8,818 nucleotides of DNA, taken from positions 1-8,818 of the forward strand of contig CAKRLN010000089.1 in NCBI GenBank assembly GCA_934359535.1, read 5' to 3'. Position numbers and translations under genes: made by a program. Under the pieces are notes generated by a model that saw nothing but the letters and a program-made list of their open reading frames with translations, made no database searches and had not been told where the DNA came from. Position 1 is the first letter of the stretch; each line of letters opens with the position of its first letter. The stretch comes from an uncultured Lachnospiraceae bacterium (GTDB lineage Bacteria; Bacillota; Clostridia; Lachnospirales; Lachnospiraceae). Shown in pieces: positions 1 to 5,247 of this stretch.

Positions 1-467
1 CCATAATCCTCAACCCGGACAAGATGCGTATGTCCACCGGATACCACAAGACATAAAAATGGTGGTTCAAGCTCTTTGTTTTCAATATAATTGGCGCTGA
101 TATGTCCTTCGATATGATGCACCCCGACAAGCGGCAGATTTCTGGCATAAGCAATCGCCTTTGCCTCTGCCACACCGACAAGCAGAGCCCCGACCAGTCC
201 CGGTCCATAGGTCACACCAATCGCGTCAATATCGGAAAATGTCATATGCGCATCTGAAAGGGCCTGTTTGATTACCTGATTGATTTTCTCAATATGCTTT
301 CTGGAAGCAATCTCAGGCACAACTCCCCCATAAAGTGTATGGAGCGCAATCTGGGACGAGATTACATTCGAACGCACATCGCGCCCGTTTACAACCACCG
401 CTGCAGCTGTCTCATCACAGGAGCTCTCAATTGCCAGTATTTTTATTTTTCTGTCCGTATTAGTCAT
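1..467 (-). CDS. tsaD: TsaD, tRNA t6A threonylcarbamoyltransferase (N-terminal part, cut by window edge)
   Basis: This is the catalytic subunit that moves the threonylcarbamoyl group from threonylcarbamoyl-AMP to A37 of ANN-decoding tRNAs, acting in the cytoplasm with TsaB and TsaE. I translated about 155 residues from the ATG at 467-465; the family is usually about 340 residues, so the C-terminal half lies off the left edge. Visible motifs are the ASKHA-type start [11 protein letters not shown] (residues 10-20), [12 protein letters not shown] (87-98), the metal-binding HxxxH as HHIEGH (117-122) and SGGHT (143-147). A GGAGG site at 478-474 lies 6 nt before the ATG, inside the end of the upstream gene, and the two reading frames overlap by 8 bp. 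It is the last visible gene of the tRNA-modification operon. Family assignment is very secure. Confidence 0.97.
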   Translation of the reverse strand, partial: MTNTDRKIKILAIESSCDETAAAVVVNGRDVRSNVISSQIALHTLYGGVVPEIASRKHIEKINQVIKQALSDAHMTFSDIDAIGVTYGPGLVGALLVGVAEAKAIAYARNLPLVGVHHIEGHISANYIENKELEPPFLCLVVSGGHTHLVRVEDY

Positions 468-1044
468 TTTCTTCCTCCGTACTGTTCGGACCCTTTGTCT
501 GATAATATACAAGGATCTTCCATTTGCCATCCGAATCCTTGCGCATAACATACGTCTGATATGTTTTATTATAAGAACCGCTTTCTTTGATAAAATAAGA
601 TGCAGATACATAGGCAAGACTGTCCCCATTGTCCGTCTTATACAGTACATCATCACTGTCACATACGTTGTACTGGGCAATCGTCTTGGAATCCTTTTTG
701 TACTGCTCCACATCCCCTTGTACCATTGCTTTATACGTATCCTTTGGATTATTTTCTTTCAGATCCTCATCAAAAAGAGACAGCGCCTGATCACAGAGCT
801 CGTCTAGTTCATCATCCTTATACTGCTCACTGTAATAGCATTTCAGTATCCGGTTATAGAATTTCACAACCTCTCTCGGCGTCTCCGGATAATCCGTTTC
901 CAGATTCTTTGATATGACCTTCTGGACCTCAGTCAGCTTCGTCTGTTCTGTTGATGGACTGTTATGTCTTGCCATATAATAAAATCCACCACAAATCACA
1001 CCAATACAGAGTATGGCTGCAACCACAATTCCTGTTTTCTTCAT
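460..1044 (-). CDS. Hypothetical membrane-anchored protein, acidic extracytoplasmic domain
   Basis: I do not recognise a function. The 194-residue product begins MKKTG and has one hydrophobic segment at about residues 5-24, read as an uncleaved signal anchor or signal peptide. Cysteines lie at 13 and 18, but there is no good lipobox. The rest is polar and acidic: a helical-looking part with [16 protein letters not shown] and [10 protein letters not shown], then a part ending [11 protein letters not shown] that suggests a beta-rich NTF2-like fold. The tail is TEEEND. It may belong to a Lachnospiraceae-restricted DUF (possibly DUF6715), recalled from memory and unconfirmed. The start is supported by AGGAGGG at 1057-1051, 6 nt upstream. 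It begins 2 bp after the rnz stop and overlaps tsaD by 8 bp, so it is co-transcribed with tRNA-processing genes although it seems to be exported. Confidence 0.85.
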   Translation of the reverse strand: MKKTGIVVAAILCIGVICGGFYYMARHNSPSTEQTKLTEVQKVISKNLETDYPETPREVVKFYNRILKCYYSEQYKDDELDELCDQALSLFDEDLKENNPKDTYKAMVQGDVEQYKKDSKTIAQYNVCDSDDVLYKTDNGDSLAYVSASYFIKESGSYNKTYQTYVMRKDSDGKWKILVYYQTKGPNSTEEEND

Positions 1045-1046
1045 CG

Positions 1047-1958
1047 TTATCCCTCCTCAAACATAAGTTCTACGCTTTTTCCATCCTTGCCAAGATATGC
1101 ATTCGGAAAAATCTTACGCACCGCCGGCATATACTCCTCTCCGCGTACGAGGGATGGGGAAAAATGTGTAAGCCACATCTCTGAAACCTCCGCCTCCTTC
1201 GCCATTTCTGCCGCCTCATAAAAGGTCATATGCTTATACTGCCTGGCCTTTGCAAGCTTCTCCTTCTCCGCATACATTCCCTCACAGATAAAAAGATCGG
1301 ACTCCTTTGCTGCATGCACAATTGCCTCCACCGGACGGCTGTCTGTACAATACGTTACCTTTAACCCCTTTCTCGCCGGTCCAAGTACCATTTCCGGTGT
1401 ATAAGTGATTCCATCCTGCTCCATAATCTCGCCCTTCTGCAGACGGCTCCACAGCTTCATCGGCACATTCTGTTCCCTGGCACGATCGACAGAAAATCGG
1501 CCGGCCCGCTTAATCTCCACCGAATATCCGTAGCATACAACATTATGCTTGACACGGAATGCATGGATTTCATATCCGTTGATTGAAAAATGAGCATCGG
1601 GCTCTGTAATTTCAATGCACTTGATCTCAAATGGAAGCTCTGGCGCGATCACGCGCATTGCCGATACAACACGTTCTAACCCTTTTGGTCCAATAATCGT
1701 AAGCGGCTCTGTCCGTTCTGCATTTCCCATTGTAAGCAAGAGCCCCGGAAGTCCGCTGATATGATCTGCATGAAAATGTGTCACACAGAGAATATCGATC
1801 GGTTTAAAATTAAGTCCCTTTTCCTTGATCGCAATCTGTGTTCCTTCCCCACAGTCGATCAAAAGGCTGCTTCCATTATACCGGAGCATAAGAGAAGTCA
1901 GCCAGCGGTATGGAAGCGGCATCATTCCTGCCGTTCCAAGTAAACATACATCTAACAT
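1047..1958 (-). CDS. rnz: Ribonuclease Z (tRNA 3'-end endonuclease)
   Basis: This metallo-beta-lactamase-fold enzyme cleaves the 3' trailer of tRNA precursors lacking encoded CCA. The 303-residue product matches the short bacterial RNase Z length of about 300-310. Zinc ligands are visible in order: THFHADH at 60-66 (H61, H63, D65, H66), H138 in VKHNVVCYGY, D206 in CTDSRP, H243 in KHMT and H265 in THFS. Residues about 150-180 (GRFSVDR... NVPMKLW) correspond to the flexible arm that binds the tRNA elbow. Two motifs differ from the textbook form: CTDSRP in place of (T)GDTRP, and GTAGMMPLPYRW near the N terminus; all metal ligands are kept. The start codon overlaps the end of rimI by 7 bp and has a GGAGAA site just upstream. 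Generic metal hydrolases are unlikely given the arm and the motif set. Confidence 0.95.
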   Translation of the reverse strand: MLDVCLLGTAGMMPLPYRWLTSLMLRYNGSSLLIDCGEGTQIAIKEKGLNFKPIDILCVTHFHADHISGLPGLLLTMGNAERTEPLTIIGPKGLERVVSAMRVIAPELPFEIKCIEITEPDAHFSINGYEIHAFRVKHNVVCYGYSVEIKRAGRFSVDRAREQNVPMKLWSRLQKGEIMEQDGITYTPEMVLGPARKGLKVTYCTDSRPVEAIVHAAKESDLFICEGMYAEKEKLAKARQYKHMTFYEAAEMAKEAEVSEMWLTHFSPSLVRGEEYMPAVRKIFPNAYLGKDGKSVELMFEEG

Positions 1959-2404
1959 GTTTTCTCCAACTTTCTATTCATAATCACTGCATCTTCCTTT
2001 GGAAGATCATAAAATCCTTTCCGGATACCAATTGCCTCAAATCCAGCCTTACCATACAGATGGATTGCGGCATCGTTTGATCTGCGCACCTCAAGAATCA
2101 CCGTATCTACACCACGTTTTTCAGCTTCTTCTAACATTGCTGCAACAAGTGCATTTCCGATCCCTTGATTTCTTGCATCCGGATGTACAGCAACATTCGT
2201 GATCTCTCCTTCATCCACAGAAAAATAAATCCCGATATAACCGGTGATTTTCCCTGTATTTTCCTCCTCTGCCACAAGGAAACAGGTATAGGAAAGCTTT
2301 AAAGAATCCAAAAAGCCTTTTTCGCTCCACGGTCTTGAAAAACAAAGCTTCTCCATCTCTGCCACCTTAGAAGCATCTGCTTCTTTCATGGTTCGAATCA
2401 GCAT
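1952..2404 (-). CDS. rimI: RimI-like ribosomal-protein-alanine N-acetyltransferase (GNAT)
   Basis: This cytoplasmic GNAT acetyltransferase uses acetyl-CoA; RimI acetylates the N-terminal alanine of ribosomal protein S18 in enterobacteria. In Firmicutes it is regularly encoded with the tsa genes, where its exact substrate is less certain. The 150 residues have the family layout: MLIRTMKEAD start, FSRPWS at 22-27, acetyl-CoA motif A RNQGIG at 78-83, ILEVRRSN at 103-110 and LYGKAGF at 116-122. E105 and Y117 fall where the catalytic Glu103 and Tyr115 of characterised RimI lie. The ATG at 2404-2402 overlaps the tsaB stop by 7 bp and has only a weak upstream site. A second ATG five codons in is possible, but the N-terminal IR-M pattern favours the first. 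Confidence 0.93.
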   Translation of the reverse strand: MLIRTMKEADASKVAEMEKLCFSRPWSEKGFLDSLKLSYTCFLVAEEENTGKITGYIGIYFSVDEGEITNVAVHPDARNQGIGNALVAAMLEEAEKRGVDTVILEVRRSNDAAIHLYGKAGFEAIGIRKGFYDLPKEDAVIMNRKLEKTC

Positions 2405-3114
2405 ATGCGAAAATCCCTTTCTTTTTCCTGACGTTCCCGTTCTGCCTGGGAAAGCCTTAAATAATCCGGCTTATGATCAGCGGCATCTTCGATTTCTCCT
2501 CTTTTATACATTTCTGCACCAAGTACAGCGACCGATGCTGCCCTCTGCTTATTATTATTTGCAGGAGCAAACGCATACGGTACCGTACAGTTTTCCTCGA
2601 TATAATCCCGGAATACCAAAGCGCCATCTCCGAGAAAGATCGTCTTTCTTCCTGTCTCATTCACACGCGCAAGAATCTCGTCGATCATGACCACACACTG
2701 CGGAATCAGACTCTTAAGCTTTCCATCCTGAAATTCATATAACCCGGTATATGCCTGCTTTCTTCTTGCATCCATAAGCGGACATACCTGATCTGTAGTT
2801 CCCCACAGATTATAGGCAAGCGCATCGATCGTTGGAACGTGCACAATCTTTTTGTCCAGCGCAAGCGCAAGCCCCTTTGCTGTAGCAGAACCAATCCGAA
2901 GTCCGGTAAAGGAACCCGGACCTCCCGACACAGCGATCGCATCCAGTGAGCTTAAATCCAGCTCAATCATTTTTGCAACCGTATCTAACATCGGAAGCAG
3001 TGTTTGTGAATGTGTTTTCTTATAATTAATTGTGTATTCTCCAAGAAGATTATCATCTTCCACAACTGCAACGCTGGCAACCAGCCCTGAGCTGTCTAAT
3101 GCTAATAATTTCAT
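2398..3114 (-). CDS. tsaB: TsaB, t6A biosynthesis dimerisation partner of TsaD
   Basis: TsaB is the non-catalytic ASKHA-fold paralogue of TsaD; it forms the TsaB-TsaD heterodimer that TsaE binds during the t6A cycle. The 238-residue product has the N-terminal LLALDSSG (3-10), THSQTLLPML (34-43) and the diagnostic GPGSFTGLR (65-73). It lacks the HxxxH metal site, as expected for TsaB and unlike TsaD. Length is typical (about 220-240). Its ATG overlaps the tsaE stop in an ATGA arrangement (4 bp), a classic sign of coupled translation. The last codons overlap the rimI start. The region after about residue 120 is the variable C-terminal lobe and shows no internal stop or frameshift. Confidence 0.96.
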   Translation of the reverse strand: MKLLALDSSGLVASVAVVEDDNLLGEYTINYKKTHSQTLLPMLDTVAKMIELDLSSLDAIAVSGGPGSFTGLRIGSATAKGLALALDKKIVHVPTIDALAYNLWGTTDQVCPLMDARRKQAYTGLYEFQDGKLKSLIPQCVVMIDEILARVNETGRKTIFLGDGALVFRDYIEENCTVPYAFAPANNNKQRAASVAVLGAEMYKRGEIEDAADHKPDYLRLSQAERERQEKERDFRIC

Positions 3115-3554
3115 TCTCCAACCTCTTTTATTGTAATACGGCGGTAATCAAAGCCTTTTTCCAGATCCTTCTCAATCGTGATCTCACATCGCTTCTCCGG
3201 AAGGATCTCTTCAATCAGGTTCGACCATTCGATCATCGTAAGCCCTTCGCCATAAAAATAATCCTCATAGCCGATTTCATCCATCTCCTCAATGTCCCCG
3301 ATCCGGTATACATCAAAATGATAAAATGGCATCCGGCCTTCCTCATAAACCTGGACAATCGTAAAGGTCGGACTGTTTATGGCTTCCGTAATGTCAAGTC
3401 CCCTTGCAACCCCCTGGGTAAACACTGTCTTTCCGACACCAAGATCCCCGACCAACGTATACACATCGCCCGGCTTTGCCTGTCTTCCCATTCTCTCTCC
3501 AAGCTCGGCAGTCTCCCTTGCCGAGTTTGTTTCAATGACTGTTATCCTGCTCAT
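3111..3554 (-). CDS. tsaE: TsaE, P-loop ATPase of t6A biosynthesis
   Basis: TsaE is the small ATPase that binds the TsaB-TsaD dimer and resets it between catalytic rounds. The 147 residues show a P-loop GDLGVGKT at 36-43, the family motif SPTFT at 61-65, HFDVYR at 79-84 and IEW at 108-110. Length is normal (about 140-160). The ATG at 3554-3552 is preceded by only a weak purine-rich site (GGATAGAGATA), so initiation may be less efficient than for its neighbours or helped by the upstream YcxB-like gene, whose stop lies 40 bp earlier. Codons for residues about 10-17 contain an inverted repeat (3504-3525). It is the first of the tightly overlapping tsa genes. Confidence 0.97.
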   Translation of the reverse strand: MSRITVIETNSARETAELGERMGRQAKPGDVYTLVGDLGVGKTVFTQGVARGLDITEAINSPTFTIVQVYEEGRMPFYHFDVYRIGDIEEMDEIGYEDYFYGEGLTMIEWSNLIEEILPEKRCEITIEKDLEKGFDYRRITIKEVGE

Positions 3555-3594
3555 TATCTCTATCCATTCTTTCTATTAATAATGTCTGATTCTT

Positions 3595-4089
3595 CTACAT
3601 TTTTACACGGAACTTTTCCAGCCTGCTATTCGCAATCTTCGAAAGTGCTTCGTATTTTGTGCCAAGCTGCGTACGCGGAATAATATAAGCGTTCTTCCGT
3701 CCGCTGTAGATCAGTACATTATGCTTTGTTGCGATCATTTTATAGATCTGATCCCATGGCAGCTCGCCGCTTTCTTCTCCCTGTGTTACCCGGATTGCTT
3801 CCTCCGATATTTCATAATGAAGCATTCCGGCAAGCACTGCATTTGTTTTTAACGACAGCTTTGCCCTTGTCCAGAGCGTCACCGGAATATACCCAAGAAA
3901 GATCACAAAAAATACCGCATATAAAAATGCATAATTATAGCTTCCATCTGCAAAGGATACACCGGTCATAACTCCGGCAAGTATTATGATCAGAATGGAA
4001 ATAATCCCCTGACTGCCGGTGTAGGTCTGATAAAGGTTGAACCGGTATAAATCCTTCGGCTCCAATTTCACATCAAATTCTACTGTCAT
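3595..4089 (-). CDS. YcxB-like two-helix membrane protein
   Basis: The product has the layout of the YcxB-like family: a short N-terminal segment (TVEFDVKLEPKDLYRF), two adjacent transmembrane helices at about residues 28-46 and 52-72, then a cytoplasmic beta-rich C-terminal domain of about 90 residues with ELPWDQIYKM and AYIIPR. The molecular role of the family is unknown. I chose the ATG at 4089-4087 (164 residues) because a GGGAG site lies upstream at 4106-4102, though spacing is long (12 nt), and because family members usually start near this point. An in-frame ATG at 4116-4114 would add nine residues (MKQRENRDT) but has no visible binding site. It is the first gene after the tsa promoter and lies 40 bp before tsaE, so it is probably the operon's lead gene. 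Confidence 0.82.
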   Translation of the reverse strand: MTVEFDVKLEPKDLYRFNLYQTYTGSQGIISILIIILAGVMTGVSFADGSYNYAFLYAVFFVIFLGYIPVTLWTRAKLSLKTNAVLAGMLHYEISEEAIRVTQGEESGELPWDQIYKMIATKHNVLIYSGRKNAYIIPRTQLGTKYEALSKIANSRLEKFRVKM

Positions 4090-4122
4090 CGTATCTCGAT
4101 TCTCCCTCTGTTTCATTGTTAT

Positions 4123-4173
4123 CTGTTGTTGTAACTATTCAGAACCCCACCTTATGAATAGTTACCTGTTGTT
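4123..4173. repeat. 8-bp direct repeats flanking the palindrome (possible target-site duplication)
   Basis: CTGTTGTT is repeated perfectly at 4123-4130 and 4166-4173 with nothing between the repeats and the inverted-repeat ends at 4131 and 4165. The identity does not extend beyond 8 bp (AT precedes one copy, AC precedes the other). Confidence 0.7.
4131..4165. repeat. 35-bp palindromic element with perfect 10-bp inverted repeats
   Basis: GTAACTATTC at 4131-4140 is the exact reverse complement of GAATAGTTAC at 4156-4165, with a 15-nt centre. Immediately outside, CTGTTGTT occurs at both 4123-4130 and 4166-4173, touching the palindrome on each side. The geometry is that of a tiny insertion with an 8-bp target duplication. 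In RNA of the minus-strand operon it would form a stem-loop close to the 5' end of the leader, with AAGGTGGGG in the loop. Alternatives are a dimeric repressor operator or an RNA-stability hairpin; copy number in the genome would decide. Confidence 0.75.
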
Positions 4174-4175
4174 TT

Positions 4176-4204
4176 AGTATACCATCTTCGCCAAAAAAAG
4201 AAAA
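4176..4204 (-). promoter_or_regulatory. Predicted extended -10 promoter for the ycxB-like/tsa operon
   Basis: On the minus strand, TGG followed by TATACT (4181-4176) makes an extended -10 element. The matching -35 position (4204-4199, TTTTCT, 17-bp spacer) is poor and lies in the T-tract of the ribU terminator. Transcription would start near 4169, just before the palindromic element. Placement is predicted from sequence only. Confidence 0.55.
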
Positions 4205-4226
4205 GACGCAGAATCCTGCGCCTTTT
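4192..4226 (-). terminator. Intrinsic terminator after ribU
   Basis: On the minus strand, GGCGCAG (4222-4216) pairs with CTGCGTC (4211-4205) around a GATT loop, with one G-T pair. The stem is extended by AAAA/TTTT and followed by a long T-tract (4204-4192, one C interruption). It lies about 26 bp past the ribU stop and separates riboflavin uptake from the tsa operon. On the plus strand the stem is followed only by CTTTTG, so termination in that direction would be weak. Confidence 0.88.
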
Positions 4227-4251
4227 GTAACATCTGATTTCTTATGAAATT

Positions 4252-4878
4252 TTATTTTTTACCTTTTAAAAGTGGGGAGATATGCTTGTAAATGCCAAGC
4301 GTGATCAGAACACTGATCATTCCTTTCATGAAAGTAAATGGCACATTAAAGCAGATCAGACACTGAAGGATGGATTTCATGCCCGGAACGATTGCCTGAT
4401 ATGCTGCAAGGATTGCTTCCTTTGGCATAAAGTTGTAATAAAACGGATATACAATGAAGTAATTGGATACGATGGAAACAAGTGCCATTACAATTGCTCC
4501 AGTAAATGAACCGATCACAGCTCCCTTTTTTGTCTTCTTAAATTTATAGATCATGCCTGCTGTAAATACAAAGGCTGCTCCAAGGATAAAATTTGACAGC
4601 TCTCCAACAAATGCGGTTCTTGAAACCGTCATATGAAGCAGATTCTTGATCAGGCATACGATCACCCCACATGCCGGCCCCATTGCAAAGGATCCAATCA
4701 GTGCCGGAAGCTCTGAAATATCAAGCGCAATAAAGCTTGGCATAAAAGGAACGCTGAATTCAAAATACATCAATACAAATGCAATTGCAGAAAGCATTCC
4801 GGTTACGGTAATGTAACGTACATTGACAGACTGGTTTACTTTTGTGTTTGTTTTTACGGTTGTTGATTCACTACTCAT
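4252..4878 (-). CDS. ribU: RibU, riboflavin-specific S component of an ECF transporter
   Basis: This is the membrane substrate-binding subunit that captures riboflavin and works with the shared EcfA/EcfA'/EcfT energising module, encoded elsewhere. The 208-residue product is strongly hydrophobic with about six predicted helices (first at about 23-40). It carries the RibU-like segment LDISELPALIGSFAMGP after helix 1, then KNLLH and GELSNF. The N-terminal 20 residues are polar and Thr/Ser-rich. AAAAGGAG at 4895-4888 lies 9 nt before the ATG and supports the start. The FMN riboswitch directly upstream confirms the flavin link: high FMN should stop transcription before the gene. A terminator follows, so it is a single-gene transcription unit. 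Confidence 0.95.
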   Translation of the reverse strand: MSSESTTVKTNTKVNQSVNVRYITVTGMLSAIAFVLMYFEFSVPFMPSFIALDISELPALIGSFAMGPACGVIVCLIKNLLHMTVSRTAFVGELSNFILGAAFVFTAGMIYKFKKTKKGAVIGSFTGAIVMALVSIVSNYFIVYPFYYNFMPKEAILAAYQAIVPGMKSILQCLICFNVPFTFMKGMISVLITLGIYKHISPLLKGKK

Positions 4879-4935
4879 GTTCTCTTTCTCCTTTTGATTT
4901 TGTGATCATTTAGGTAATTCCAGGAGATTGCTCAC

Positions 4936-4953
4936 AAAAAGCCTTTTGGGCTT
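4936..4953 (-). other. Small hairpin with T-run between the riboswitch terminator and ribU
   Basis: On the minus strand, AAGCC (4953-4949) pairs with GGCTT (4943-4939) around CAAAA, followed by a short T-run (to 4936). It starts 8 nt after the main riboswitch terminator's T-tract. The 5-bp stem is too short to call a terminator with confidence. It could act as a back-up stop or a leader structure. Confidence 0.4.
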
Positions 4954-4960
4954 CTGCTGC

Positions 4961-4987
4961 AAAAAACCCCGGATCAAAGATCCGGGG
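4961..4987 (-). terminator. Riboswitch expression-platform terminator
   Basis: On the minus strand, CCCCGGATC (4987-4979) pairs perfectly with GATCCGGGG (4975-4967) around a TTT loop and is followed directly by TTTTTT (4966-4961). It lies between the FMN aptamer and ribU, 80 bp before the start codon, which is the expected place for FMN-dependent premature termination. Confidence 0.93.
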
Positions 4988-5004
4988 CTTAAAGTCATTG
5001 TGGC

Positions 5005-5033
5005 CATACGGCTTTGGGTTCTGCGACCGTATG
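5005..5033 (-). other. Linker hairpin between FMN aptamer and terminator
   Basis: CATACGG (5033-5027 on minus) is the reverse complement of CCGTATG (5011-5005), giving a 7-bp stem with a 15-nt loop. AAAGT (5045-5041) and ACTTT (4995-4991) could close a larger structure around it. This region links the P1 stem with the terminator and is a candidate part of the anti-termination switch. Its role is inferred. Confidence 0.5.
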
Positions 5034-5043
5034 TTCGATAACT

Positions 5044-5180
5044 TTCTTCTCTCATCCAGACTATACTGTCGGTTCCGGATTCACACCGGATCGGCTGCCA
5101 AAGCAGTTCACGGACTTCCTGTTGCCAGGTCACCGTCGGTCGGGAATCTATGCTCTCACATATCACCCTGCCCCGAAGAA
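5044..5180 (-). ncRNA. FMN riboswitch (RFN element) aptamer
   Basis: The minus strand carries the conserved RFN order: TTCTTCGGGGCAGGGTG at the 5' end, TTCCCGACCGACGG, GGCAGCCGATCCGGTGTG, ATCCGGAACCGACAGT, then TAGTCTGGATGAGAGAAG. P1 can form between TTCTTC (5180-5175) and GAAGAA (5049-5044). FMN binding is known to stabilise this aptamer. Here it sits upstream of a terminator and ribU, so it should switch riboflavin uptake off when FMN is plentiful. No bases of the conserved core look missing by eye. Confidence 0.97.
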
Positions 5181-5202
5181 TTCCTATAATTTTTCTACCA
5201 AT

Positions 5203-5231
5203 ATAATATGCACTTTCTACCTCATTGTCAA
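5203..5231 (-). promoter_or_regulatory. Near-consensus sigma-A promoter for the ribU riboswitch transcript
   Basis: On the minus strand, TTGACA (5231-5226) and TATTAT (5208-5203) are separated by exactly 17 bp. The predicted start, near 5196, is about 16 nt before the aptamer's P1 stem. The -35 begins only 17 bp after the tex stop codon. Confidence 0.85.
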
Positions 5232-5247
5232 CTGCTTTTTTGTATCG

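Noticed and set aside
3000..3060. Possible internal promoter in tsaB (TTGGAG with AT-rich TTATAA)
   Set aside because: Spacing and hexamers are poor, and AT-richness is explained by the encoded residues.
3030..3683. 217-codon plus-strand open frame across tsaB, tsaE and the ycxB-like 3' end
   Set aside because: It is antisense to three well-supported genes, has no ribosome binding site and gives a composition typical of a shadow frame.
4087..4116. Longer ATG start for the YcxB-like protein
   Set aside because: No ribosome binding site before 4116, while GGGAG lies upstream of the ATG at 4089. Not fully excluded, because that spacing is long.
4201..4226. Bidirectional terminator
   Set aside because: In the plus direction the stem is followed only by CTTTTG, and no plus-strand gene ends nearby.
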